Source: Prolixibacter sp. NT017
Lineage (GTDB): Bacteria; Bacteroidota; Bacteroidia; Bacteroidales; Prolixibacteraceae
Direction of reading: 5' to 3'
DNA length: 64,000 bases
NCBI RefSeq assembly: GCF_009617875.1
Contig: NZ_BLAV01000001.1
Span: forward strand, 868,001 to 932,000
Below the pieces are notes generated by a model, which made no database searches, was not told the DNA's origin, and saw nothing but the letters and a program-made list of their open reading frames with translations. A program made the position numbers and the translations under genes. This document shows, one piece after another, positions 17,768-26,276 of this stretch; the first letter of the stretch is position 1; the number at the start of each line of letters is the position of its first letter.

Positions 17768-18610
17768 TCAGTTTCCATCTACCAGATATTTTTTCAGAAT
17801 CGCTGTTTTCGGATTCTTTAATATATCATCAGGGTGGCCTTGTTCAATAATTTCACCATAATACATAAATACCACATGGTCGGCTAACCGTAATGCCTGC
17901 CGAAGCACGTGTGTTACCAAAATAATGGTATAGTGCTGCTTTAATTCTTTAAATAAATTTTCAATGATTTTTGTAGAAATTGGGTCGAGCGCCGATGTAG
18001 GCTCATCGGCTAAAATAATTGTCGGTTTCACTGCCAGTCCACGGGCAAGGCAAAGCCGCTGTTGCTGGCCAATTGAAAGGCTGGTAGCTGGGCTTTTTAA
18101 CCGGTCCTTTACCTCATTCCATAAACCTACTCTTTTCAGATTTGTTTCCACACTGTGTGCAATTAATTTTTTTGAGCGTATTCCTTTTAGTTTTAGCCCA
18201 TATGATACATTTTTATAAATGGAGGCAGGCAACGGAAACGGCCTTTGCGAAAGCAAGCCCATTTTCTGCCTCATGGATGCAAGGTTTTGTCCGGCTTTCA
18301 TGATATCCTGCCCATCAATAATAATTTGCCCCGAAACTTTCAGTTCTTTGTGCAGGTCGGTTAGCCGGTTTAAGCTTTTAAGCAAAGTGGTTTTCCCACA
18401 ACCTGAAGGCCCCAGTAATACAACAATTTTGTTTTTGGGAATTTCAAGGTTGATGTTTTTCAGGATTACCGCATCTTTGGTTTTAACAGTTAAATCGTTA
18501 ATCTCTATCATTGGGGTAACTTTTATTGTTTTTTCCATTTCTATTTCGTTTTGCATAGTCATGCATTCTGATGAAAAACCTGATTGATATGTAAAAGCCA
18601 TTGGTTTCAT
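17768..18610 (-). CDS. pstB: Phosphate ABC transporter ATP-binding protein
   Basis: 280 residues. Walker A GPSGCGKTT (residues 67-75), ABC signature LSIGQQQRL, Walker B IILADEP and an H-loop THV. MGLLSQRPFPLPASIYKNV is typical of PstB. It powers high-affinity phosphate uptake through PstA and PstC. The start at 18610 overlaps the pstA stop as ATGA but gives about 30 extra N-terminal residues; an internal ATG at 18511 (MIEINDL) gives the usual length. Last gene of the operon; no phoU follows. Confidence 0.93.
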   Translation of the reverse strand: MKPMAFTYQSGFSSECMTMQNEIEMEKTIKVTPMIEINDLTVKTKDAVILKNINLEIPKNKIVVLLGPSGCGKTTLLKSLNRLTDLHKELKVSGQIIIDGQDIMKAGQNLASMRQKMGLLSQRPFPLPASIYKNVSYGLKLKGIRSKKLIAHSVETNLKRVGLWNEVKDRLKSPATSLSIGQQQRLCLARGLAVKPTIILADEPTSALDPISTKIIENLFKELKQHYTIILVTHVLRQALRLADHVVFMYYGEIIEQGHPDDILKNPKTAILKKYLVDGN

Positions 18611-19461
18611 TTTATAATGTTTTTTGAATAGCGTTTTGAAAGGAACCTTGCCGAAACACTAATGATTAAAATAATTACAGTAAGAATAACTGCTGCAGCG
18701 TAAGCACGTTGCCGAACTTCTTCGATGGGGGAACTCAGCTGAAAAAATATGGACAGCGGCAAGGTAGCCACAGGCTCGTCTAAAGCAACCGGGATATTGT
18801 CGGTAAATCCGGCCGTAAAAAGTACAGATGCAGCATCGCCAATCCCACGTCCAAAAGCAAGCAAAAGAGCTGTTATAAAACCTGCGAAACCCTGTTTAAA
18901 CAACACTTTCATTGCAGTTTCGGTCCGGGTTGAACCTAATGAATAGGAAGCTTCCTGCAGCTCAACAGGAATGGTCTTTAAAACTTCGTCGAAAGCCCTG
19001 ACTAATATGGGTGTTATTAATAACGCCACGGTTATTATTCCGGCTAAAAGTGAGGCATTTAATCCTAAAAAAAGCATCACTGCAAATCCAAATGCCCCAT
19101 AAACGATGGAGGGAATTCCCCAAAGTGCATCAAGAAAAAAACGTATTGTATTTTGAGTCCTTTTCAAACGGATTAGTTGAACATTGATAAACAATGCTGC
19201 AGGCAGGCCGATAAATACAGCGAGAACGGTTGCCCCGATTGAAAGGTAAAATGAACCTACAATGGCATTTAAGATTCCGCCACCACCTCCAAAATAGTAA
19301 CCTCCTTCAGGCAATGAAAATACAATTTCCCATGATAAAGCACTTAATCCTTTATTGAAAACAACAATCAGTAAGTACAGTAATATTATAACAACAGAAT
19401 AAGCAGCTATGAAAGAGATGATTTTAAATATCCATTCCTCAATTATTTTCCAACGGTTCAT
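18607..19461 (-). CDS. pstA: Phosphate ABC transporter permease PstA
   Basis: 284 residues with about six membrane helices. The motif ELQEASYSLGSTRTETAMKVLF is the EAA loop that contacts the ATPase, and FGRGIGDAASVLFTAG is typical of PstA. It overlaps pstC upstream and pstB downstream by 4 bases each (ATGA), so the three are translationally coupled. It forms the transmembrane channel with PstC. Confidence 0.93.
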   Translation of the reverse strand: MNRWKIIEEWIFKIISFIAAYSVVIILLYLLIVVFNKGLSALSWEIVFSLPEGGYYFGGGGGILNAIVGSFYLSIGATVLAVFIGLPAALFINVQLIRLKRTQNTIRFFLDALWGIPSIVYGAFGFAVMLFLGLNASLLAGIITVALLITPILVRAFDEVLKTIPVELQEASYSLGSTRTETAMKVLFKQGFAGFITALLLAFGRGIGDAASVLFTAGFTDNIPVALDEPVATLPLSIFFQLSSPIEEVRQRAYAAAVILTVIILIISVSARFLSKRYSKNIIK

Positions 19462-20345
19462 ATCTTTTCAGTTTTATGTATAAAATACCTGAAAAACAGG
19501 TTGATAATCAGAATCACAACAAACAACAGCAAAGCCGCAAACATTAACGCCGAATCGTAATCAGGAATTGACATCATTTCACCATAATTATTGGCAATTA
19601 AAGCCGGAAGCGGATAGCCCGCCTTAAAGGGAGAAAGTGTGATATTCAGCGTATTCCCCACAACCATTAAAACGGCAATAGTTTCTCCAAATGCCTTGGC
19701 AATACCAAGTCCAAATGCAGAGATAATTCCCGGGAAACCCTTTCGGATGATAACATGTTTTACCATTTCCCAATGTGTAGCCCCTAACGACAGCGAAGCT
19801 TCCTTCATCCCAACCGGAATAGTATGAAAAACTTCGATGAGCATATTCAGCATATACGGAATACACATTACCGCCAAAACAATACCACCGGCAAGCAAAC
19901 TGTACCCTGAACTTGTTGTGCCAAAAAAGGGTGCTATTTTATCCGAAACCAGCGGTACAATCACCAGTATTCCCCATACACCGTATACAACCGATGGAAT
20001 TCCGGCAAGGATATCGATTACCGGAAGCATAAAATTCAGCATTCGCTGTTTACTAAACTGAGTGAGATAAATGGCGGCGAACAAACACAATGGTGCTGAA
20101 AGAATAAAGGCCAGCAGGGTTACGTAAACCGAACTGTAAATAAAGGGTAGAAAACCAAATTCCCCTTTCATTGGAAACCATTTCCCCGAAAAAAGCAGGT
20201 TTACGAGCGACTCGTGCCTCAGCAGCGGAGCAGCTTTCCAGTATAACCCTATCCCAATAAAAACAGGGATGGCCAGTAATAAATACAAGCCCGCCCGCAT
20301 CCAGATATTAACCAATAAATCGGTTAACCTCCTTTTTTTGTTCAT
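19458..20345 (-). CDS. pstC: Phosphate ABC transporter permease PstC
   Basis: 295 residues, six or so membrane helices. The EAA loop reads GMKEASLSLGATHWEMVKHV, followed by GLGIAKAFGETIAVLMVVGN, a PstC hallmark. It pairs with PstA to move phosphate across the inner membrane. It starts 32 bases after the pstS stop and overlaps pstA by 4 bases. Confidence 0.93.
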   Translation of the reverse strand: MNKKRRLTDLLVNIWMRAGLYLLLAIPVFIGIGLYWKAAPLLRHESLVNLLFSGKWFPMKGEFGFLPFIYSSVYVTLLAFILSAPLCLFAAIYLTQFSKQRMLNFMLPVIDILAGIPSVVYGVWGILVIVPLVSDKIAPFFGTTSSGYSLLAGGIVLAVMCIPYMLNMLIEVFHTIPVGMKEASLSLGATHWEMVKHVIIRKGFPGIISAFGLGIAKAFGETIAVLMVVGNTLNITLSPFKAGYPLPALIANNYGEMMSIPDYDSALMFAALLLFVVILIINLFFRYFIHKTEKI

Positions 20346-20377
20346 ATTTTTATATTTAATTTTTCAAACTATCCCAT

Positions 20378-21319
20378 TTATTGATTCAATTTGCCAACTT
20401 GTTCATCTAGTCTTGACTGTGTTAACGGGACATAACCAGCTTCCGGCACATATTTCTGGCCATTTGTCACCACCCATTTTAAAAAATCGAGTGTTGCCTG
20501 TTTTGTAGGTTTTCCTTTCGCAACCAAATAGAGTTCGCGCGCCGGAGGCGAAGGATATTTTCCTTCTGCAATGGCAGCCAGCACTTGTTCAAAGGTGTCG
20601 TAAAAATTTTCTTCTACATCCAGTTTGCCGTTTTCGTTTACGTCAATCGGGATAACTTCAATTCCCATATTTTTATTACCGCTTTTAATGTCATACAGGT
20701 AAATGGTATTGTTGAATCCGATTCCTTTTACATCTTTCACTACAGCATCGGCAAGGCCGGGGTCTCCAAACACACCCACTCCTTGCAGGTTTTCCTGTTT
20801 TCCTCCCAGGTAAGTAGCCCAGGTATCAGCAGCGCCACAGGCATCGGAACGGGTAAATACATTAATGGGCTGGTCGATGGTTATTCCCGACAACTGATTC
20901 CAGTTCGAATATTTTGCATCAATATACAGCGCCTGAAATTCTGACCGTGTAACTCCACGGGTTTTAAGTGTTTCAACCACCGGATTGGCTGCATTTACGG
21001 TTGGGATAACGGCATCTTTTGTAACAGCAACCCACCAAACGCCTTTGTCGATTTCAGCCTGTGCAATTTCGCGTGAAAACATGCCCAGGTCAACGGTGCC
21101 CGAAAGTGCATCGGCCATACCTTTTCCAGCGCCACCTGCCGAAATATTAAATCGAATGTCTGGATTTTCCTTTTGGTATTCCTCGCTCCATTTAACAACC
21201 AACGGGTACAGTGCAAAAGCACCGGAAAGGCTGATGGTCTGTTCCTTCTTTTTGGTTGAAGTACAGGCGGCCAACAAAATGATGACTGCTAAAATCAAGA
21301 TACTCTTTGTTGTTTTCAT
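20378..21319 (-). CDS. pstS: Phosphate-binding lipoprotein PstS
   Basis: 313 residues with a lipoprotein signal (lipobox LLAAC, Cys19), so it should be anchored in the periplasm. SLSGAFALYPLVVKWSEEY and SAGGAGKGMADALSG are the substrate-binding signature of PstS-type proteins. A DVNENGKLDVEE stretch near residue 225 looks like a calcium-binding loop, an insertion I have not placed in the family. It lies 23 bases after the porin gene on the same strand. Confidence 0.9.
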   Translation of the reverse strand: MKTTKSILILAVIILLAACTSTKKKEQTISLSGAFALYPLVVKWSEEYQKENPDIRFNISAGGAGKGMADALSGTVDLGMFSREIAQAEIDKGVWWVAVTKDAVIPTVNAANPVVETLKTRGVTRSEFQALYIDAKYSNWNQLSGITIDQPINVFTRSDACGAADTWATYLGGKQENLQGVGVFGDPGLADAVVKDVKGIGFNNTIYLYDIKSGNKNMGIEVIPIDVNENGKLDVEENFYDTFEQVLAAIAEGKYPSPPARELYLVAKGKPTKQATLDFLKWVVTNGQKYVPEAGYVPLTQSRLDEQVGKLNQ

Positions 21320-21342
21320 ATTTTGATGAATTTTATTTTGTT

Positions 21343-22656
21343 CTAATTTTTGAATAAAACCGGTGTCACGGTAAGTTGCACATACAGAAACTGAGAAAAC
21401 TTTGCATCGATAACATTTTGAATTGTTTTTAAAGAAGTTGTTGGCAGAAAAAACGAATAGCCACTCTCCAACACCCCCCAGTCTGAAAATTTGTGTTTTA
21501 ATACGATATCGTTTTCATACCCTAATTTTTTATCAGAAGGCGTATTTTCATTGGTTTGTGCCAGGGCAAAGTAGTGCCCGGTATTTTTCAGGCTAGTTTT
21601 TGGGCCTAATTCATAATCTATATAAAAATAGTAGTCGGCCAGACCGCCCTTTTGGGTGTGCGAAGCAAAATTGCTGAAGTAATCAATCCCTCCGAAGAAA
21701 CGATGTCGGCAACCGTACAACACATCAAAAAGATGGTCGGTTTCTCCGGTTGTATTCTTATTGCCGGAAAGATAACTGACGCCAACTCCGGGAGTGATTT
21801 TCCCGGCCTTATACGAAATATCGGCATCGGCCAGCCAGGCGCTCACATTTTGTCCTGTGTTGTTTTTCCCGAACTGATAGTAGAGGTTTCCCAGGATTGT
21901 CAACCCATCTTTTTTATAATTTGAATAAATACCGCTGGTTTGCCTGAAATAAAGCTTATTTTCGGTTTCCGACTTTGTTACACCCGAAGCCACGTGAGAA
22001 AGAGAAAGTTCCCAGTTTTCCAAAAAGCGATGGTTTGCCCATACAAAATTCAATGATTTAATGCGTTTGGGGTCGTATAGATTATCCGTTGCATTCTCGC
22101 CGGTTGAGTTCCAACTGCCACCTGCATGAACTTCCCAGTCTTCAGAATTCCATTTGTAAACTACAGCATCGTACGCTATTCCGTTTTGATTCCAGTTGCG
22201 GGCAGCTAAAATGCGTTGATTATCATAAACCAGTTGTTGCCGACCTACCGACAACCAACTCTTTTCGCCTGTTTTAATCTGCACAAAGGCTTCAAATAAA
22301 TCGAGCGAAGCATAATCACCAAAAACACCTGTAGAGCTACTTAATTGTTCATCGCCCCAAACCCTTACATCCTGTGGTGTAAACCTGAATTTTAAATTTT
22401 CGCTTTCGAATCCAAAAGATATTCTTGTACGTTGTGAGATAAATACGGCCGGACTTGTCCCCTCTGCTGCGAGTTTTTTATAACCATCCCGTAGTTCAAA
22501 TCGGTTTCGGTACTGGGCATCAACCGAAAACTGCGCAGATCCACTTTTTGATGCGAAGCAAACTATTAAAAAAGTAAAAAAATATTTTGTCCTTCGGGTT
22601 GATTTTAATTTACCCTGAACTAAAATTATTCTTAAACACTTGTTGGTTCCAATCAT
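21343..22656 (-). CDS. Outer-membrane porin (alginate-export/phosphate-porin-like)
   Basis: 437 residues. A hydrophobic signal segment (YFFTFLIVCFASKSGSA) ends before residue 45. The rest has alternating beta strands such as RNRFELRDGY and WLSVGRQQLVYDNQRILAARNW, as in alginate_exp-type barrels, ending with a strand closing on VTPVLFKN. It lies between the two-component system and pstS on one strand, so it is probably the outer-membrane route for phosphate or a phosphorylated ligand. The N-terminus may really start later (first 20 residues are atypical). Confidence 0.78.
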   Translation of the reverse strand: MIGTNKCLRIILVQGKLKSTRRTKYFFTFLIVCFASKSGSAQFSVDAQYRNRFELRDGYKKLAAEGTSPAVFISQRTRISFGFESENLKFRFTPQDVRVWGDEQLSSSTGVFGDYASLDLFEAFVQIKTGEKSWLSVGRQQLVYDNQRILAARNWNQNGIAYDAVVYKWNSEDWEVHAGGSWNSTGENATDNLYDPKRIKSLNFVWANHRFLENWELSLSHVASGVTKSETENKLYFRQTSGIYSNYKKDGLTILGNLYYQFGKNNTGQNVSAWLADADISYKAGKITPGVGVSYLSGNKNTTGETDHLFDVLYGCRHRFFGGIDYFSNFASHTQKGGLADYYFYIDYELGPKTSLKNTGHYFALAQTNENTPSDKKLGYENDIVLKHKFSDWGVLESGYSFFLPTTSLKTIQNVIDAKFSQFLYVQLTVTPVLFKN

Positions 22657-22719
22657 AACTTTTGTATTAAAACTTTCTTTACAAAAGTATTCAGACGAAA
22701 CCAGAAAGGTAACAGTCTA

Positions 22720-22755
22720 AAAACGTAAGTTTCAGGCTACGTTTTTATACGTAGC
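22720..22755. promoter_or_regulatory. Overlapping palindromes between the response regulator and porin genes
   Basis: AAAACGTA (22720-22727) pairs with TACGTTTT (22738-22745), and GCTACGT (22736-22742) pairs with ACGTAGC (22749-22755). The two hairpins share five bases and exclude each other. On the minus strand the first is followed by T, so it could end the two-component transcript; alternatively the repeated ACGTA units could bind the NarL-type regulator ahead of the porin-pst operon. Confidence 0.45.
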
Positions 22756-22765
22756 ATATTTTTCA

Positions 22766-23407
22766 TCATATTTGAAGGAACCCATTCTTTATGGCATAAA
22801 TAACCAGGTTGGCCGTATTTTTCGATTGCGTTTTTAGTAAAAGGTTTTCACGGTGTTTGTCCACGGTTCGTTTGCTGAGTACCAACTTATCTGCAATCTC
22901 GTTGTTTGTTAGTCCTTTGCAGATTAACAACAATACTTCTGTTTCCCGTTCAGTTAATTCACTGTCAAAAACGTTAAAACTTGTTTTATCGGGGTATTTC
23001 AGAATATCATTCAGTATTTCGATGGATATATAGCTTTTGTCGTTGCAAACATCTGTAATTGCTTTTTCCACTTCATCAAAATTGGAATTCTTCAGCAGAA
23101 ATCCACAAGCGCCTGCATCAATCATGCTCAGGTAATAATTTTTGTCGGAATACATGGATAAAGCAAGGATTTTGATGGAGGGTTGAATTTCCCTGGCTCT
23201 TTTAGCAGCCTCAATTCCGTTCATCACCGGCATTTCAATATCCAGTAATGCTATATCCACCGGGGCTTCCTTTAGCCCTCCTATAAATTCTTCTCCATTA
23301 TTTGCTTCGTAAATGTTCGCAATATAATCGAGATTACTTAGCAATAATTTCAATCCCTGTCTGAAAAGGGGATGGTCATCAACAAGGTAAATATCAATTT
23401 TTTTCAT
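22766..23407 (-). CDS. NarL/LuxR-type response regulator
   Basis: 213 residues. Receiver domain with DD at 10-11, phospho-acceptor Asp56 in LLDIEMPVMNG and Lys in CGFLLKNS. The C-terminal LuxR helix-turn-helix is LTERETEVLLLICKGLTNNE ... SKRTVDKHREN. It starts 3 bases after the histidine kinase stop, so both are made together. It is followed by the porin and pst genes, which it probably controls; classical Pst systems use PhoB instead, which makes this pairing unusual. Confidence 0.92.
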   Translation of the reverse strand: MKKIDIYLVDDHPLFRQGLKLLLSNLDYIANIYEANNGEEFIGGLKEAPVDIALLDIEMPVMNGIEAAKRAREIQPSIKILALSMYSDKNYYLSMIDAGACGFLLKNSNFDEVEKAITDVCNDKSYISIEILNDILKYPDKTSFNVFDSELTERETEVLLLICKGLTNNEIADKLVLSKRTVDKHRENLLLKTQSKNTANLVIYAIKNGFLQI

Positions 23408-23410
23408 TGT

Positions 23411-24364
23411 TTATTTGTTTATCGGAAAAAAGAACTCGATTGAAAAACCATTGTCCGGAGCCGTTACAATTGAATAATGCCCGTTCAGTGATTTGGCCCG
23501 CGAGAAAATGTTATTCATTCCCATTCCCCTGTCTCTGTAGTTTTCGTTTTCGGGTTTATATTCAAACCCTTTCCCGTCATCCAAATAACGGATATGAATA
23601 TAAGTATCCTTTTCTTTTATCTCTAAATATACTTTTTGTGGATTGGCATGAATAAAACTGTTATTCATTAATTCAGAAATAATCCGATAGAAATTGATGT
23701 TCATTTCATCTGACAGATGTTTTTCATCGATTTGAAAATCAAATTCATACCCAATGTTTTTTTGGGAGAAAAGTTGAGCCGCCAGTGTTTCAAGGGCCTG
23801 TTTTAGGCCATAGTTGGTTAGCAGGTGCGGACTCATGTTATTGGCAATCTCTTTTAGGGTAACAATTGAATTACTTGCGGCGCTGTGTGCGGTTTCAATA
23901 ATTTTGCGGTTCATCGGTGTCAAGTTCTCCTTATTCAAAGCGCTAAGTGTCATTTTTATGGATGATAACACCGGTCCCATTCCATCGTGTAATTCCCTGG
24001 CAAACCGTTGCCTTGCTTTTTCCTCGTTATTAATTACGGCAGATATGATTTTTTTTTCATTCTCTTCCCTTAACCTTTCAATCTCATCCTGAAGATTAAA
24101 AATCTTTTTTATGAAAATTACGCCCACAAAAACAAACAAGGAAATTAGTACGCCAATCCAACCGTTTATTTCATCTTTTGGAAATAATTTCGATTCCCAA
24201 AAGAAACCGGAAAACTCAAACAGCCGTCGTAAAGCCATTAAGATAAACGCGCATGATATTAATATCCATGAGATATTGAACCTTGTTTTGCGAATCAGGC
24301 TGACAGCAAGTATTGTGGCAACAACCTGGAAAAGCATGGAAAGAAGCAAAGCAATTTTTAGCAT
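23411..24364 (-). CDS. Membrane sensor histidine kinase (HisKA_3 type)
   Basis: 317 residues. Three membrane helices (about 2-22, 32-48, 69-87), a short coiled coil, then the phospho-acceptor His126 in RFARELHDGMGPVLSS, an N box in ELMNNSFIHANP, and a G box with YLDDGKGFEY and RGMGMNNIFSRA. This is the NarX/DesK-like subfamily that pairs with LuxR-type regulators. Almost no periplasmic domain is present, so the signal is in or near the membrane or cytoplasm. A TAAATTTG just upstream of the start fits a -7 element. Confidence 0.92.
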   Translation of the reverse strand: MLKIALLLSMLFQVVATILAVSLIRKTRFNISWILISCAFILMALRRLFEFSGFFWESKLFPKDEINGWIGVLISLFVFVGVIFIKKIFNLQDEIERLREENEKKIISAVINNEEKARQRFARELHDGMGPVLSSIKMTLSALNKENLTPMNRKIIETAHSAASNSIVTLKEIANNMSPHLLTNYGLKQALETLAAQLFSQKNIGYEFDFQIDEKHLSDEMNINFYRIISELMNNSFIHANPQKVYLEIKEKDTYIHIRYLDDGKGFEYKPENENYRDRGMGMNNIFSRAKSLNGHYSIVTAPDNGFSIEFFFPINK

Positions 24365-24406
24365 TAGTTCAAATTTATTGTTAAAGTATTGAAACGATAA
24401 AGCACG

Positions 24407-24673
24407 TCAGGCTGCAATTGGAATTTTCGCCCATAACCTTTCGTGCAGGTAATATAGCACAGTTTGTATGGATTGAAAGACGATAGTGATATAAATGGAT
24501 TGATTTACATTATTTGTAAATAAAAATGTAATTAGCAACATCGAAATGATGCAGATAATACGGTACGATACAGCTTTTAATAAGCTCCTTTTCTTTGATT
24601 CTTTCACCTGTGCCTTATTTAAAATTTCTGAAGCAAAGATAAGCAATGGATTTTTCATAACCAGTGCAACCAT
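24407..24673 (-). CDS. DUF2061 membrane protein
   Basis: 88 residues. RSLLKAVSYRIICIISMLLITFLFT and VLYYLHERLW match the DUF2061 family of small two-helix membrane proteins of unknown role, often encoded near sulfate or redox genes. It precedes the histidine kinase by 42 bases on the same strand and diverges from the thioredoxin gene at 24787. Start ATG at 24673; a second in-frame ATG (MKNPLLIF) lies five codons later. Confidence 0.75.
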   Translation of the reverse strand: MVALVMKNPLLIFASEILNKAQVKESKKRSLLKAVSYRIICIISMLLITFLFTNNVNQSIYITIVFQSIQTVLYYLHERLWAKIPIAA

Positions 24674-24731
24674 GATTTGACGTGGCTAAAGCAATGATGA
24701 ACATGCCCACGCGTAAAAAATTCTGAAAAGA

Positions 24732-24758
24732 TGTAAGGATTTACCTTTCCTGACGACT
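24732..24758 (+). promoter_or_regulatory. Candidate ECF promoter 1 (upstream of thioredoxin gene)
   Basis: TGTAAGG at 24732-24738, 15 bases, then CGACT at 24754-24758. One base off the TGTCAGG consensus. The start codon of the thioredoxin gene is 28 bases further on. Confidence 0.6.
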
Positions 24759-24786
24759 GTTTCCATGAAATATAAAAAGTTGAGAT

Positions 24787-25230
24787 ATGAAAACACTGAC
24801 AATTATCTTATCAGGAATTCTTTTGGCAATGATAACCTTTGCCAATTTACCCACAATTAAGGCAGAAAACAGTACGAAATCCGGAATTACATTCCATCAG
24901 GGAAGCTGGGATGAAGCTTTGCAATTGGCTAAAAAAGAGGGCAAACCGATTTTCCTCGATATTTCGGCCAGTTGGTGCGGGCCCTGTAAAATGTTAAAAG
25001 CACGCACTTTCCCGAGTGAGGAGGTTGGAAATTTCTACAATGCCAATTTTATCAATGTGGCCGTTGACGGCGAAAAAGGCGAAGGCATTGAACTGGCAAG
25101 AAAATTCAAAATCAGGGGATATCCAAGCTTAATTTTCATCGATAGTAACGGCAACCTGATTGCACAAACCGCCGGGTACAGGAACCCGAAACAATTTATT
25201 GAACTGGGAGAACAAATTGTAAACAGATAA
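24787..25230 (+). CDS. Periplasmic thioredoxin-like protein
   Basis: 147 residues with a Sec signal peptide (about 1-27) and a thioredoxin fold with the active site WCGPC (Cys64, Cys67). The helix before it, WDEALQLAKKEGKPIFLDIS, is typical of DUF255/Thioredoxin_7 proteins that reduce disulfides in the periplasm. First gene of a unit with an outer-membrane protein (6-base gap) and a DUF3179 lipoprotein, behind shared promoter 1. DsbD at 50590 could supply electrons. Confidence 0.88.
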   Translation: MKTLTIILSGILLAMITFANLPTIKAENSTKSGITFHQGSWDEALQLAKKEGKPIFLDISASWCGPCKMLKARTFPSEEVGNFYNANFINVAVDGEKGEGIELARKFKIRGYPSLIFIDSNGNLIAQTAGYRNPKQFIELGEQIVNR

Positions 25231-25236
25231 TACGCC

Positions 25237-26265
25237 ATGATTCTCGCTGACAAAGCATATTACGGATATTTGGGGAGAACAGGGTTGGTTGTTTTGAAAA
25301 GTGCTGTTGGATTTTTGTTTCTGTTGGCTGTGTCGTGGGGAGGTTCGGCTCAAACCTGCTGCTCGGGCGGAGTTCCGCTCGGCGGCAGTTTGGGCCTCGG
25401 CTCTGCCGAAAGTAGAACGTTACAGGTTTTGCTTACATACGATTACAATGCGATTCACGACCTGGTGAGTTTTTCAGAAGAATTAGATGATGACACGCGC
25501 AGCCGCACTACCCAATCGTCGATTATTGAACTGAATTATGGCATCAATCAACGATGGTCGTTTGCGGGTGTAGTCCCGTTTATCCGGCAAACCCGCACTA
25601 TTCAGGCTTTTTCGGGCGAAGATTTTACCTCTGCCCAGGGATTGGGCGATGTCGTTTTGCTGGTAAAATACAGAATTCTCACTTTTGAAATGTCTCCAGA
25701 TTTCGACTGGATTATAGGTACGGGGCCTAAATTTCCTACCGGACGAACTGACTACAGGAATAACCAGGGATTAACGATGGCAGCCGATATGCAGCCCGGC
25801 TCAGGTTCGTTTGACGGCATTTTCTGGAGTTATTTCTACAAGAGCCGCTTTCTGAAAAATCCAAATCTCGGATTGTTCGGTGTTACCACCTTTCGTTATT
25901 CGGGAGAAAATAAAAATTATAATACCACCCAAACCTATCGGTTTGGTAACGAATTTCAGGCCGGACTGGGATTAAATTACAGTTTATTCCTGAAATGGCC
26001 GGTCGATGTTTCAACCTTACTCCGGTACAGGTGTCAGTCAGAGGATTTAATCGATGACAACGTTTTTCCTTCATCGGGCGGTCAGTGGGTGTATGTGATT
26101 CCCGGTGTAAACATTAACTTTTCGCCTGCCTGGTCATTCCGCTTATCGGGCGACATCCCCGTTTACCGCAAACTGGATGGCACACAGTTAACCACCTCTT
26201 ACAAACTCACTGCAGCTATTTTATTCAATATACCCTTTAGCCGGAAAAAATTATTTAACAATTAA
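25237..26265 (+). CDS. Outer-membrane beta-barrel protein (transporter-like)
   Basis: 342 residues with a signal peptide ending near GGSAQ (about residue 39), followed by a Cys-Cys pair (TCCSGGVPLGG). Repeated amphipathic strands (WSFAGVVPFIRQ, GLGDVVLLVKYRI, FRLSGDIPVYRK) and a GTGPKFPTGRTDYRNNQG loop resemble MetA-pathway/transporter-like barrels. It begins 6 bases after the thioredoxin stop and is followed 11 bases later by the DUF3179 gene, so it is operonic. Ligand unknown; the exposed Cys pair next to a thioredoxin gene is suggestive. Confidence 0.7.
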   Translation: MILADKAYYGYLGRTGLVVLKSAVGFLFLLAVSWGGSAQTCCSGGVPLGGSLGLGSAESRTLQVLLTYDYNAIHDLVSFSEELDDDTRSRTTQSSIIELNYGINQRWSFAGVVPFIRQTRTIQAFSGEDFTSAQGLGDVVLLVKYRILTFEMSPDFDWIIGTGPKFPTGRTDYRNNQGLTMAADMQPGSGSFDGIFWSYFYKSRFLKNPNLGLFGVTTFRYSGENKNYNTTQTYRFGNEFQAGLGLNYSLFLKWPVDVSTLLRYRCQSEDLIDDNVFPSSGGQWVYVIPGVNINFSPAWSFRLSGDIPVYRKLDGTQLTTSYKLTAAILFNIPFSRKKLFNN

Positions 26266-26276
26266 TAAAGAAAACT

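Noticed and set aside
22680..22715. CGTCT on the minus strand upstream of the porin as a shared ECF promoter
   Set aside because: No TGTCAGG at the right distance; chance match of the -10 part.
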